A stretch of DNA of 64,000 nucleotides, taken from positions 868,001 through 932,000 of the forward strand of contig NZ_WYET01000001.1 in the NCBI RefSeq assembly GCF_013376415.1, written 5' to 3'. The stretch comes from Flagellimonas chongwuensis (GTDB taxonomy: Bacteria; Bacteroidota; Bacteroidia; Flavobacteriales; Flavobacteriaceae). The translations under genes were made by a program, and so were the position numbers. Shown here in pieces: positions 7,109 through 16,698 of the stretch; position 1 is the stretch's first letter; every line of letters starts with the position of its first letter. Below the pieces are notes generated by a model. It was not told the origin of the DNA and made no database searches. It saw nothing but the letters and a program-made list of their open reading frames with translations.

Positions 7109-8593
7109 TTATGCCTTGGAAGTTAAGGAATTAAAGAATACAAAACCAAAACCTAGGAACAACATTAAGTGGAAAGGAAACAATCCATAGTCGTTCAATG
7201 GGATGGCACTGTACATTCCAAAAAGGAAATAAATCATCAAGGCAAACTCCAAGATCATATTGGGCGATAATTTTTTGGTCAAATATTTATTGCCTTTCCA
7301 AGTATCCTTTATACTGTTGATGTTGAATTTTGGTGTACGTACAAACTCGCTTCGTTTACCCAAGTGTCCTTCCAAAACAGCTACGGTATTGTGCAATGAG
7401 AAGCCCAATGCAACGGAAAAGAAGGTAAAGAACAGTTTAATATAGTCTACAAAATTATCAAAGCTGCTGCCCTGTATGCTCTTATAGGTAAACCAATAGC
7501 ATACGAACAGGATAATGGTACTCAAAATAAAGAAGCTTGTTACCTCGAACACCCACCCTAAATGACCATAGGTGTTTTTAATATAGAGCATAGGAATGCT
7601 CAACAAGGCCACGATGAACACGCAAAGGAACATGGAACTGTTCAAAAGGTGCATTACTCCGTGGAATTTGGTTTTAAAGGATATGTTTTTGGCCGTAATA
7701 ACGCTCAATACGGTTTTTCTGAAGTTTTCGGCCCCGCCTTTGTTCCAACGGAACTGTTGTGAACGTGCGGCGCTGATAACTACGGGTAGCTCGGCTGGCG
7801 TTTCCACGTCCTCCAAATACTTGAACTTCCAGTTTTTTAATTGGGCGCGATAGCTTAAATCCAAATCTTCGGTTAGGGTGTCGCCTTCCCAGTTACCAGC
7901 ATCAAGGATACACTGTTTTCTCCAGATACCTGCTGTACCATTAAAGTTGATGAAGTGTCCTTTGGAATTTCTTCCGACTTGTTCCAAGGTGAAATGTGCA
8001 TCCAAGGCAAAGGCCTGGATACGGGTCAAGGTAGAGTAATCTCTGTTGATGTGTCCCCAGCGGGTCTGTACCACACCGATTTCTTGATCTTTAAAATAGG
8101 GAACGGTTTTCTTGAGCCAATCTGCTTCAGGCAAAAAGTCAGCATCAAAAATAGCGATAAAGTCACCTTTGGCGATTTCCAATCCTTCTTTTAGTGCACC
8201 GGCCTTGAAACCTTGTCGGTTTTCTCTTCGGATGTGCTTAATATCCAATCCAGTTTCTTGAAGTTCAGTAACTCTACGGGCCGTTTCGATGACAGAATCG
8301 TCGGTGGAATCGTCCAATACTTGTATCTCCAATTTACTTTTTGGATATTCTATTTTGGCAATGTTGTCCAGCAAACGCTCCATTACATATTCCTCGTTAT
8401 AGATGGGAAGTTGAATGGTAACGTATGGGATTTCCTTGGGATCGAGAAGGTTGAATTTTGGGGCTTCCTCGTTTCGTTTTTTATAGCCTAGATAATTGAT
8501 CAAAAGATTCAATTGAGCAAGGCTGTAAAAGAATATTAAAACTAAGGCGGTACTATAAATAGCAATGATGATGTAAACGATAGCGAGTCCCAT
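7109..8593 (-). CDS. Processive GT2 glycosyltransferase, cellulose-synthase-like
   Basis: A 494-residue membrane GT2. It has an N-terminal helix and a catalytic domain with VLDDSTDDS (about 92-100), AIFDADFLP (metal-binding DxD), TEDLDLSYRAQ (TED general-base region) and QQFRWNKGG (QxxRW product-binding motif), followed by four or more C-terminal helices. The D, DxD, TED and QxxRW set is diagnostic of processive or CSLA-like family 2 enzymes. No BcsB, PilZ domain or cellulase is adjacent, so it should not be called cellulose synthase. Its start overlaps the stop of the preceding GT2 as TAATG. Confidence 0.85.
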   Translation of the reverse strand: MGLAIVYIIIAIYSTALVLIFFYSLAQLNLLINYLGYKKRNEEAPKFNLLDPKEIPYVTIQLPIYNEEYVMERLLDNIAKIEYPKSKLEIQVLDDSTDDSVIETARRVTELQETGLDIKHIRRENRQGFKAGALKEGLEIAKGDFIAIFDADFLPEADWLKKTVPYFKDQEIGVVQTRWGHINRDYSTLTRIQAFALDAHFTLEQVGRNSKGHFINFNGTAGIWRKQCILDAGNWEGDTLTEDLDLSYRAQLKNWKFKYLEDVETPAELPVVISAARSQQFRWNKGGAENFRKTVLSVITAKNISFKTKFHGVMHLLNSSMFLCVFIVALLSIPMLYIKNTYGHLGWVFEVTSFFILSTIILFVCYWFTYKSIQGSSFDNFVDYIKLFFTFFSVALGFSLHNTVAVLEGHLGKRSEFVRTPKFNINSIKDTWKGNKYLTKKLSPNMILEFALMIYFLFGMYSAIPLNDYGLFPFHLMLFLGFGFVFFNSLTSKA

Positions 8594-9282
8594 TATTTTA
8601 AACTGTATTTAAAGATCCAACCCAATATTTTTATGCCAGCAAATATAGTACCTTTTACCGTACCAGAAACTTTTGAGACACCAATTCTTCGTTTGTAACG
8701 CACTGGTACTTCGATGTATGACATTTTTTTTCTTAAAATTTTTAACTGCATTTCCACTGTCCAACCGTACGTAGTGTCCTGCATTTTTAATTCTTTGAGC
8801 TTTTCATATTTTATCGCCCTAAAAGGTCCTAAATCCGTAAATTTTGACCTAAAAAACAATCTCATTAAGAATGTGGCCAATTGGTTCCCAAAAACCTGTT
8901 GTGGGGTCATTGATCCCGGTTCACGAAGTGATTTTTTTCGCGCTCCCACCACAAAATCGATGTCATTTTCCAAAATAGGGGCAACAATCTTATCCAATTC
9001 CTCTGGATAATCTGAATAATCTCCGTCGATAAATACGATGATGTCGGGTGTTTTGGATCGTTCGGATAGGTAATTTAATCCCTTTAAGCAGGCAAACCCA
9101 TAGCCCTTGCGGTTTTCTGTGATTACGGTGGCGCCAGCTTTTTTTGCATTGGCTACGGTATCGTCTTCGGAACCGTTGTCAACCACTACAATTTCTGATA
9201 CATGATCAGGGATTTCGGAAACTACCAAACCAATGGAATCTCCTTCGTTGATTGCGGGAATAATTACTTTGATATCAGCCAT
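8593..9282 (-). CDS. GT2 glycosyltransferase, dolichyl-phosphate-mannose-synthase-like
   Basis: A 229-residue soluble GT2 with the nucleotide-sugar fold: IPAINEGDSIG at the N-terminus, VVDNGSEDDT (33-42) and FIDGDYSDYPEEL (DxD-type metal site). There is no long transmembrane tail, so it matches short DPM1/polyprenyl-phosphate glycosyltransferases that charge a lipid carrier on the cytoplasmic face. It is the first gene of a three-gene glycosyltransferase unit coupled by a 1-base overlap. Confidence 0.85.
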   Translation of the reverse strand: MADIKVIIPAINEGDSIGLVVSEIPDHVSEIVVVDNGSEDDTVANAKKAGATVITENRKGYGFACLKGLNYLSERSKTPDIIVFIDGDYSDYPEELDKIVAPILENDIDFVVGARKKSLREPGSMTPQQVFGNQLATFLMRLFFRSKFTDLGPFRAIKYEKLKELKMQDTTYGWTVEMQLKILRKKMSYIEVPVRYKRRIGVSKVSGTVKGTIFAGIKILGWIFKYSLK

Positions 9283-9395
9283 TGGCCGGGAATCGATTTA
9301 GTTAGTGTTTGCAGGATCAAAACTAAACCAATAAACCGAAAAAATGTTAAGGATATCTAAAAATAAAAGAGGTGGGATATAGTTTTATTGGATGT

Positions 9396-11006
9396 TTAGT
9401 TTTTGTTCACTAACGTCATCAAATCCACATCATTACCCAATAAAACTTGATTACTATCTATTCTTTTGTCCAATGGACCGTTCTCTAATTTAAGTACACC
9501 ACGTGGACATACTGCGGAGCATATTCCACAGCCCACACAACTGGCACGTACAATGTTTTCACCTTTTTGAGCATAAGCGCGTACATCGATGCCCATTTCG
9601 CAATAGGTGGAACAGTTTCCGCAAGAAATGCATTGTCCGCCATTGGTGGTAATCCTGAATCGGGAAAATAGTTTTTGCTGAAAACCGAGGATGGCGGCCA
9701 TTGGGCAGCCGAATCTGCACCATACCCTGCTACCAAAGATGGGATAGAAGCCTGTTCCGATAACCCCCGAAAATATGCTCCCAATCAAAAAGGAATACGA
9801 TTTACGTAGCGTTCCTGATTTGAAAAGAAAAACCTCTCCGTCACCACTAAAAAAGTGAAAACTAATCAAGGCAATGATGATTATAAAGTAACCGATGGCC
9901 CCGTACTGTGCATCTTTTTGAAGCTGGTCTCTTTTAAAGATCATGGCCCAACCAAAAACTAAAGTAAGTAATACGGCAACGCCAATTAAGAAAGAGCTTT
10001 TGGTCAACCAGTATTTGCTGGTATCGGTGCCCAAATAGGAGTAGATTACGGCAGTGGTCATCAAAGTTACGAATACCACAACGCTGTGCACCACCCAGCG
10101 TTCCACTTTCCATGCAAAGGTGGATTTATCGCTTAGCTGTCTGAAGGAATCTCCCGCAGTTTCTGCCAACCCCCCGCAACCGCAGACCCAGGAGCAGTAC
10201 CATCTTTTACCATATTTATAGGTTAGGATGGGGGTTATCACAAAAATGGACAGGATACCGAAAATCAAAAGGGCGAAACCAATTTCCCCCGAAGTTAAGA
10301 ACGCTTTAATCCGATAGCTTTCAAAATTGTAATAATTGAGGGGCCAAATATTTTTAAGGTCGTAATAAGGGAGGCTGCCACCATCCAAAATTTTATGTCC
10401 GTTCAAGCGGGCCATCAATTCAGGGATGATGAAGGCGAAGGCCAATTGAAAAAACATCACGCTCCACGTTCTTAATCTTTCGTAACGGTTATGGCGGTAT
10501 TTCCACAGGAACTTGATGCCGAAAACTAAAATAGCCACGGTGTACAGCGTGCCGTAAACAAACCATTGACTTGCCGGATTACCGTTCAATACTTTGCTAA
10601 GCGGGTCAAAAAGGCCGATTACACCTTTGTTGTCTCCTTCGCTGACAAGACCAAGATATTCTGGATAAAAATAAAGTACAATATAAAAACCTGTCAGGGC
10701 CAACCCTGCTAGCCACGCCCATAGTCCTCTGCTGGAAATGGACTTGAACCAAACGCCATCATTTTTAATGCCAGGGATTTTTTGGGAATACGCATCCCAT
10801 GAAAACCAAATAGTTCCAATACTGATAGCCAATAAGGACATGGTCAGCCACAAAGTTTTATTAGGAAAATTGACGTTAAAAATGGCCAATAGCAAAATAC
10901 CCATTCCCGAAAATCCCAATAGGACGGCAAGTTTTTGAGCAATGCTCAAACTTTTTGGTGGTTCGCCGGTTAGGGCCATGCTTTTATGATATGTTTGACT
11001 GTTCAT
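9396..11006 (-). CDS. NapH/NosR-like membrane ferredoxin protein
   Basis: A 536-residue membrane protein with about ten hydrophobic segments. It carries WYCSWVCGCGG in a loop, VWCRFGCPMAA before the tail, and two 4Fe-4S clusters at the C-terminus (CISCGNCSTYCEMG and CVGCGICSAVCPRG). The CxxxCG/CxxxCP pairs plus the two ferredoxin motifs are the pattern of NapH, NosR and RdxA-like proteins that move electrons across the membrane. No nap or nos genes are in the window. The next gene upstream on the same strand is an FAD oxidoreductase, a plausible partner, though a 175-base gap separates them. Confidence 0.85.
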   Translation of the reverse strand: MNSQTYHKSMALTGEPPKSLSIAQKLAVLLGFSGMGILLLAIFNVNFPNKTLWLTMSLLAISIGTIWFSWDAYSQKIPGIKNDGVWFKSISSRGLWAWLAGLALTGFYIVLYFYPEYLGLVSEGDNKGVIGLFDPLSKVLNGNPASQWFVYGTLYTVAILVFGIKFLWKYRHNRYERLRTWSVMFFQLAFAFIIPELMARLNGHKILDGGSLPYYDLKNIWPLNYYNFESYRIKAFLTSGEIGFALLIFGILSIFVITPILTYKYGKRWYCSWVCGCGGLAETAGDSFRQLSDKSTFAWKVERWVVHSVVVFVTLMTTAVIYSYLGTDTSKYWLTKSSFLIGVAVLLTLVFGWAMIFKRDQLQKDAQYGAIGYFIIIIALISFHFFSGDGEVFLFKSGTLRKSYSFLIGSIFSGVIGTGFYPIFGSRVWCRFGCPMAAILGFQQKLFSRFRITTNGGQCISCGNCSTYCEMGIDVRAYAQKGENIVRASCVGCGICSAVCPRGVLKLENGPLDKRIDSNQVLLGNDVDLMTLVNKN

Positions 11007-11181
11007 TGTTTGTTGTTTCTTTATTCAGATATTTTCCAATTGGAGATGACTTTTCCAATGTTGCTTATCCTAGCTTTAATTGTTTTTTGACTAATAGTTC
11101 CGACCAACTTCCCAAAATCAAAATTTATCTTTTTATGGGTTTAAACTTTTAAAAAACCATTAACCCTGAACCATAAACCAA

Positions 11182-12531
11182 TCAATTCAGTTGGAAGATG
11201 CGTTTTAGGTTTTTCTTTTTCAGGTTGATGGATTTTGTAAAATCGGAATTGTATTTTGAAACAATGTCCGATTCAAAACCCTTGTAAAATTCAGGATCAA
11301 AATTGGCGTCCCTCAGATGCTCCATCACATAATCGATACTTTTACTTTCGCTTAGCCATCGGTCAAAAATTTCATGGCGCAAACGAATCCCAAAGGTGTT
11401 GATGCCCAACAACGTTTCGGAAACCTTATCAAAAGCTATGGTAATGCACAGTTTTTCTTTGGGATGTTTCCAATGGAAATGCACTTCGTTCTCTTTTTTT
11501 CTTTTTTCCGAAAATACCCAACCATAGGTTTGATATTCAATATCCAAGAACTTGGCGGAGTTGAACCAATGCCCGGGCTTGTATTCCATTCTATTACCGC
11601 AGATGGTCTGGGCCAGTGTTTCGCCCATCATCCGACCTGTGTACCAAACCGCTTCAATTGGGCGTCGATGGCCAATGGCTTCGTGCTGTTCCGCACAATC
11701 ACCAATGGCGTATATATCATCAACATTCGTCTCCAAAAACCGGTTCACTTTTACACCACGCCCCAATTCGATGCCCGAATCCATCAGAAAATCAATATTT
11801 GGGGTAACGCCAGTGGTTAAACCAACGAGATTACATTCAATTTCTTCACCTGTTTCTATCAAGGTCACGGATTTCACTCTTCCGTTTTCGTCCGGATTGA
11901 TTTGCTTTAGCGAGGCACCCAGGCGCAAATCAATATGGTGTTCCCGAATGTGTTCGTTGATCATTTCCGATTCGCCCGTAGGTAGCACGCTGTTCCAAAA
12001 ACTCTTCTCACGCACCAAAAAGGTAACGGGAATATTCCTAGTACGGAGCATTTCGGCCAATTCGATTCCGATAAGCCCACCACCGATAATTACTGCTCGC
12101 TTACAGATATTGTTGTTGGGAGCGTTCTCTTCCAGGAGTTCCAGGTCTTGCTTGGAATACAGTCCTTGAACGCCGTCCAAATCTTGACCGGGCCATCCAA
12201 ATTTGTTGGGTTTAGATCCTGTGGCAATAATAAGTTTATCGTAAGGGAGGTCTGCAGCACAATCAAGCTGTATGAATTTTTCTTTGGTGTTGACGTTGGT
12301 AACGTACCCTTTTATTAAATCGATTCGGTTCTTTTTCCAAAAGTGGTTCTCGTAGGGTTGGGTATGTTCAAACTTCATGTGGCCCATGTAGACATACATC
12401 AAAGCCGTTCTGGAAAAAAAATATTCAGATTCTGCGGAAACAATGGTGATTTTTTTGTCAGAAAGCTTTCGAATGTGCCTTGCGGCTGTAACGCCAGCAA
12501 TTCCATTTCCAATAATGACGATGTGTTCCAT
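11182..12531 (-). CDS. NAD(P)/FAD-dependent oxidoreductase (rubredoxin/nitrite-reductase-like)
   Basis: A 449-residue flavoprotein. The FAD site IIGNGIAGVTAARHIRK lies at 5-21, the second Rossmann site GGGLIGIELAEMLRTR at about 149-164, and the FAD-closing motif DDIYAIGDCAEQ at about 268-279. This is the pyridine-nucleotide-disulfide reductase fold. There is no redox CxxC next to the first nucleotide site, so it belongs with the NirB-like/rubredoxin-reductase branch. The C-terminal 130 residues are a separate domain not tied to a known substrate. It may feed electrons to the NapH-like protein downstream (inference). Confidence 0.85.
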   Translation of the reverse strand: MEHIVIIGNGIAGVTAARHIRKLSDKKITIVSAESEYFFSRTALMYVYMGHMKFEHTQPYENHFWKKNRIDLIKGYVTNVNTKEKFIQLDCAADLPYDKLIIATGSKPNKFGWPGQDLDGVQGLYSKQDLELLEENAPNNNICKRAVIIGGGLIGIELAEMLRTRNIPVTFLVREKSFWNSVLPTGESEMINEHIREHHIDLRLGASLKQINPDENGRVKSVTLIETGEEIECNLVGLTTGVTPNIDFLMDSGIELGRGVKVNRFLETNVDDIYAIGDCAEQHEAIGHRRPIEAVWYTGRMMGETLAQTICGNRMEYKPGHWFNSAKFLDIEYQTYGWVFSEKRKKENEVHFHWKHPKEKLCITIAFDKVSETLLGINTFGIRLRHEIFDRWLSESKSIDYVMEHLRDANFDPEFYKGFESDIVSKYNSDFTKSINLKKKNLKRIFQLN

Positions 12532-12661
12532 GGGTTGGGTTTGATTGTTTTGTATGTCGAGTTTTGCGGAAAGAACTTAACAGTAAAATGAAAATTAATA
12601 AGAATTTGGCAGCTAATAGCTGTTTTAAAATTATTATTTTTAGAGGGGGTTCACAGTTAGT

Positions 12662-13675
12662 ATGAAGAAGCTATATTTTTTATGGGTTATTGTTTTTGCT
12701 TCTTGCGCCAGTAGTAAGATTGACAAAGTCAATGGTGTCAGTTTTGTCTCGTCTAGAGAGGAAGTGGCGCAGCATCACATTGACCCAGTTCTTGATGTGC
12801 AGGCTAACTATGCGGCCATAATGCCTTTTGGATTTATTCGTGATCTGGATTCTCCAGAACTGATTTTCAATACGGATAGACAATGGTTTGGGGAGCGAAG
12901 AGAAGGTGCGAAGCAGTATATAGAAAAGCTGCATCAAAATGGGGTAAAGGTGATGGTAAAGCCCCAAATCTGGATTTGGGATGGAAAATTTACCGGTAAC
13001 ATGAAGATGGCATCCGAAGAAGAATGGCAAAAACTGGAGGCTTCCTACGAGGATTTTATTCTGCTTTATGCTGAAATGGCGGAGGAAACCAGGAGTGATA
13101 TTTTTTGTATAGGTACGGAGCTGAAGACCTTTGTGATGGAGCGACCTGATTTTTGGAACCAGCTCATTGTAAAGGTCCGTGATGTTTATAGCGGTAAAAT
13201 CACATATGCCTCCAATTGGGACGAATATGATGATACTCCTTTTTGGGCTGAATTGGATTATATTGGCGTGAATGCTTATTTCCCGTTATGCGAAAAACAA
13301 AATCCTACAATTGAAACACTAACGCTGGGCTGGCAGCCTTGGAAGACTAAAATGCGCGAACTTGCAAGAAAAGAGGGCAGGCCAATCTTATTCACTGAGT
13401 TCGGATACCGAAGTATGGATTTTACGGGCAAGAAACCTTGGTTGGTGGACCGCAACCAAGAACGGGTGAACCTAAAGGCGCAAGCCGATGCAACGCAAGT
13501 AATATTTGATCAATTTTGGAACGAAGACTGGTTTGCAGGAGGGTTTGTTTGGAAGTGGTTTATGCAGCATGATGAAGTTGGCGGTATAGAGGATAACCGC
13601 TTTACACCGCAGAACAAACCGGCTGAATCCGTTATACGGAGACAGTATGCCCACGGAAAGAAATCAAGTCTTTAG
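12662..13675 (+). CDS. GH113-like glycoside hydrolase lipoprotein
   Basis: A 337-residue exported lipoprotein: MKKLYFLWVIVFASCASSK has the lipobox FASC with Cys at 15. The rest looks like a TIM-barrel hydrolase with FCIGTELKTF (acid/base Glu on strand 4), LDYIGVNAYFPL and ILFTEFGYRSMDF (nucleophile Glu on strand 7). That matches clan GH-A and most closely family 113, known for beta-mannan hydrolysis. It is the first plus-strand gene after a minus-strand block. The actual glycan is not shown by the sequence. Confidence 0.8.
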   Translation: MKKLYFLWVIVFASCASSKIDKVNGVSFVSSREEVAQHHIDPVLDVQANYAAIMPFGFIRDLDSPELIFNTDRQWFGERREGAKQYIEKLHQNGVKVMVKPQIWIWDGKFTGNMKMASEEEWQKLEASYEDFILLYAEMAEETRSDIFCIGTELKTFVMERPDFWNQLIVKVRDVYSGKITYASNWDEYDDTPFWAELDYIGVNAYFPLCEKQNPTIETLTLGWQPWKTKMRELARKEGRPILFTEFGYRSMDFTGKKPWLVDRNQERVNLKAQADATQVIFDQFWNEDWFAGGFVWKWFMQHDEVGGIEDNRFTPQNKPAESVIRRQYAHGKKSSL

Positions 13676-13775
13676 GAACAAGGAAAGGTTTGTCGGAAAT
13701 TTTGGACTAATTCGTGACCATGCTATGTGTTTTTTCCCCATATTTGCAATACATCCCACCCAAAAACATACAGCA

Positions 13776-14708
13776 ATGAGACTAAAATTATCCCTTCTTT
13801 TTTGGGTATGGGCCTGTACATTTATTTTGGGACAGGAAAGTACCTATTACAATGTGGTTGCCGAACAGGGTGACGGTATTTTTTCGCTGCTGCGCAAACA
13901 AGGTCTTGACCCTGCCAAACACTACGGGGAATTTTTGGAATTGAATTCTGATAAAATAGCAGAAGGAACCGCCCTCAAACTGGGTGAAGAGTACAGGGTT
14001 CCTTATGCGGATGATTCCTTAAAGAAAACTGGCGTAATGGTCGAGACGGTAAAAGACTCAGAAACTCCCATTTTTGATAAGGAACTGGCTCAGATGTCCC
14101 TTAAAAGTGATAAGCTGAAAGATGCTGTATACTATCTTATTGTTGAGAATAGCTCTGAAACGGATAACGGCTTTGTGAATGATGTTACGCAACGTATTGC
14201 AAGAGAATTAATATTGAATGGAGCCCATGTGTATGTTATGGGTGATCACTTGATAAGTGACTCAGAGGATAAAGAAGTTTCTATTGACAATACTTTTGGA
14301 GACTATGTACAGGTCATCAACAAAAGATACATAAAGAACACTGGAAAATACCAACGGGTGTTGTTGATCCGCACAGAGAATGTAATCGAGAAAGGTAACA
14401 TGGCAGTGGCTGTATACCACTATGACAAAAGCATCCAAGGCCAACGTTTTGCAGAGAATATACAGAATGTATTCAGGGAGAACAACGTTTCCAGCACCAC
14501 TATTGATGAATCCAGTTTGGTTTTTGAGGACAAAAACAGCTTGTATCTGGCTACAAATATTCTCCCCGCCATTAGTATAATGACGATAGAGAATACGAGT
14601 CAGACATCTAAAAGCAAGATATCACTCAAACCAAATAAAAAAGAATTTGCCGATTTGATCAGCAATGGCATTATTAATGATTATGTTGATTTAGAATTCG
14701 AGAACTAA
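13776..14708 (+). CDS. LysM-like/amidase-fold protein lacking zinc ligands (pseudoenzyme paralogue)
   Basis: I start at the ATG giving MRLKLSLLFWVWACTFILGQ, a clear signal peptide; an earlier in-frame ATG at 13647 would bury it. This leaves 310 residues. After the signal is a LysM-like module (EQGDGIFSLLRKQG to LGEEYRVP), then a domain aligning end to end with the next gene. Where that paralogue has SGHGGPDPGA, LLVTHVDSR and AYIEIGN, this one reads VENSSETDNG, LLIRTENVI and IMTIENT, so the zinc-binding His and Glu positions are gone. It probably lacks hydrolase activity and may regulate or scaffold its partner. The stop is directly followed by the next ATG (TAAATG). Confidence 0.75.
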   Translation: MRLKLSLLFWVWACTFILGQESTYYNVVAEQGDGIFSLLRKQGLDPAKHYGEFLELNSDKIAEGTALKLGEEYRVPYADDSLKKTGVMVETVKDSETPIFDKELAQMSLKSDKLKDAVYYLIVENSSETDNGFVNDVTQRIARELILNGAHVYVMGDHLISDSEDKEVSIDNTFGDYVQVINKRYIKNTGKYQRVLLIRTENVIEKGNMAVAVYHYDKSIQGQRFAENIQNVFRENNVSSTTIDESSLVFEDKNSLYLATNILPAISIMTIENTSQTSKSKISLKPNKKEFADLISNGIINDYVDLEFEN

Positions 14709-15731
14709 ATGAGATTTTTACAGCTTACCACATTTTTAAGTGTTTTGTTTTTGGCACAGTCCACCCTATGGGGCCAAGAGGAATTTCCCAAGGTCATGGC
14801 GGAAGAAGGTGATGGTATTTATTCGTTACTGCGAAGACACGGGGTGAGCCCAACAAAACATTACAACAACTTTGTGAAACTAAATGCAGAGGATTTGGGC
14901 GAGGATGAATCCTTGATTCTGGGCAGGCAGTATATGCTGCCCGATACTTTGGAAACAAAAACGGTTGAAACGGTAGAAGAGGGAATCACCTATTCCATTT
15001 TTGGGGAGGATTTTAAAAAGGTGGACAAGGCAAGTTCAAGATTAAAAAATACAGTGTATTATTTGATTTCCGGCCATGGTGGCCCCGACCCGGGAGCCAT
15101 AGAAAAGCATAATGGTAAATTGATTGCAGAGGATGAGTATGCCTATGATGTGACTCTAAGATTGGCTCGAGAGCTGATATCCCACGGAGCAGATGTGCAT
15201 ATTATAGTGCAAGATGAGAATGATGGCATTCGGGACAAAAGAGTCCTTGAATTGGATACGGACGAAACCGTTCAGTCACAGCCTATTCCTTTAGATCAAT
15301 TGGAACGATTGAAGCAGCGAACCAAAGCGGTCAATGACCTGTACGCAAAGAATACAGGGAAATACCAACGCCTTTTGGTCACACATGTAGATAGTAGGGG
15401 CGAGGGCACTAATATCGATGTGTTTTTCTACCATCACGAAAAGAGTACCAACGGAAAAAGGCTGGCAGAGAGCATTCACCAGACATTTTTAAGAAAGTAT
15501 AAAAAATTCCAGCCCAACCGACTGTACAACGGAACTTTTATGGAGAGAAGCAGTTTGTACGTAGTTAAAAACACGCTCCCCGCCATGGCCTATATCGAAA
15601 TAGGCAATATCAGAAGCAAAAAAGACCAACGTAGAATCCTAGACCCAGATAACCGCCAGGCACTGGCCAAATGGATTTCCGAGGGAATTTTGTTGGATTA
15701 TGAGTCTTCTAAAGAAGCTGTTTCCAAATAA
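14709..15731 (+). CDS. Exported N-acetylmuramoyl-L-alanine amidase-like protein
   Basis: A 340-residue protein with a signal peptide ending near TLWGQEEF and a LysM-like module at about 28-78 (EEGDGIYSLLRRHG to LGRQYMLP). The following domain resembles zinc-dependent Amidase_3: SGHGGPDPGA (His123), a Glu at 141 or 143 before YDVTLRLARELISHGADV, LLVTHVDSRG (His226) and a Glu in PAMAYIEIGNIRSK. Amidase_3 enzymes cut the bond between muramic acid and the stem peptide. Motif spacing is looser than in classical AmiC, so cell-wall hydrolase is likely but not certain. It has zero spacing from its degenerate paralogue. Confidence 0.75.
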   Translation: MRFLQLTTFLSVLFLAQSTLWGQEEFPKVMAEEGDGIYSLLRRHGVSPTKHYNNFVKLNAEDLGEDESLILGRQYMLPDTLETKTVETVEEGITYSIFGEDFKKVDKASSRLKNTVYYLISGHGGPDPGAIEKHNGKLIAEDEYAYDVTLRLARELISHGADVHIIVQDENDGIRDKRVLELDTDETVQSQPIPLDQLERLKQRTKAVNDLYAKNTGKYQRLLVTHVDSRGEGTNIDVFFYHHEKSTNGKRLAESIHQTFLRKYKKFQPNRLYNGTFMERSSLYVVKNTLPAMAYIEIGNIRSKKDQRRILDPDNRQALAKWISEGILLDYESSKEAVSK

Positions 15732-15732
15732 A

Positions 15733-16698
15733 CTAGCAACATCCGCCACCGTTGTAGTGGTATGTGCTTTCACTTATAAATATTTCATCCGAAGCACTGG
15801 CCAAGGCAGCGGCTGTTTTGTCACATACCGCCAAAGGTTGGTTTTGTAGTAGCATATGCCCTTTCTGGTCGTCAAAATAGGCTTCATCCCCAAAATAGAT
15901 GGCTGTTTTACCCGTAAAAACACAGGGGCCATCCGCTGGCATAGGGTCTTTTATAGCCGCTATTTCAATGGACTCGATATGGATAATCTCTTTTGTCGGA
16001 TAATGGTTGGGAGATAATACCCTGTACGATCGTTTACCTCTAATTTCTATAGTACCAAAACCAGCGTCCGTCAACACTTTTACATAATCTTTCAAGGGAA
16101 TACTACCGCTCAGGCATTGAGCCCTAAGTCTATCATCATTACGAAGCTCCTCACTCATCGGTTGTTCGCAAATAGGGTCGCTCATCACCAATCTTCCATG
16201 GGGCTTCAGTACCCGGTACATTTCGGAAACGGCTTTTTTAAGATCATCTATCTTAAAAATATTGAAAAGACAATTCTGTGCCGCCACGTCAATACTTTCA
16301 TCCTCCACAGGAAGATTCAATGCATCACCTTTCACCAAATTCACGTATTCGCTCTTGAACCAATTATTTTCTTCTTCGGCTATTTTGAAATTTTTTCGGG
16401 AAGCCTCCAACATCTCATCAACTGAGTCCACACCGGTGACACCCCATTTTTGTCTAGAAAAATAAGAGAACTGCAATAACTCCATTCCGCCACCGACACC
16501 CACGTACAATACCTTGGGATTGTTTACCAGGTCTTGCGCGGAAACCGTGCTTCCACAACCATAGTTCATCTCTTGCATGATCTTGGGAATGGAAAGCCCG
16601 GGGAACTGCCAAATGGGGTTAGTGGTGCAGCAAAGCCCCACATCGGGTGTTAGTGCTGCTTGTTTGTATAGGTCTTGGGTGGCGTCTAAATAGCTCAT
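15733..16698 (-). CDS. arsM: Arsenite methyltransferase of the arsenosugar type
   Basis: A 321-residue SAM methyltransferase with VLYVGVGGGMELLQF as motif I and the N-terminal signature TPDVGLCCTTNPIWQFPG, which I recognise from the arsenosugar-biosynthesis ArsM group. Cysteines suited to trivalent arsenic lie at 23, 24 and 48 (NYGCGS), in PICEQPMSEE and in RAQCLSGS, and the protein ends GGGCC. The start overlaps the PNP stop by 4 bases. PNP and a TIGR04282-like glycosyltransferase precede it, as in arsenosugar loci. The radical-SAM protein ArsS expected in such loci is not within the window. Confidence 0.9.
   Translation of the reverse strand: MSYLDATQDLYKQAALTPDVGLCCTTNPIWQFPGLSIPKIMQEMNYGCGSTVSAQDLVNNPKVLYVGVGGGMELLQFSYFSRQKWGVTGVDSVDEMLEASRKNFKIAEEENNWFKSEYVNLVKGDALNLPVEDESIDVAAQNCLFNIFKIDDLKKAVSEMYRVLKPHGRLVMSDPICEQPMSEELRNDDRLRAQCLSGSIPLKDYVKVLTDAGFGTIEIRGKRSYRVLSPNHYPTKEIIHIESIEIAAIKDPMPADGPCVFTGKTAIYFGDEAYFDDQKGHMLLQNQPLAVCDKTAAALASASDEIFISESTYHYNGGGCC

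Noticed and set aside
7109-8593. Calling the processive GT2 a cellulose synthase (bcsA)
   Set aside because: No PilZ domain, BcsB or cellulase is adjacent; the motifs only support a processive or CSLA-like GT2.
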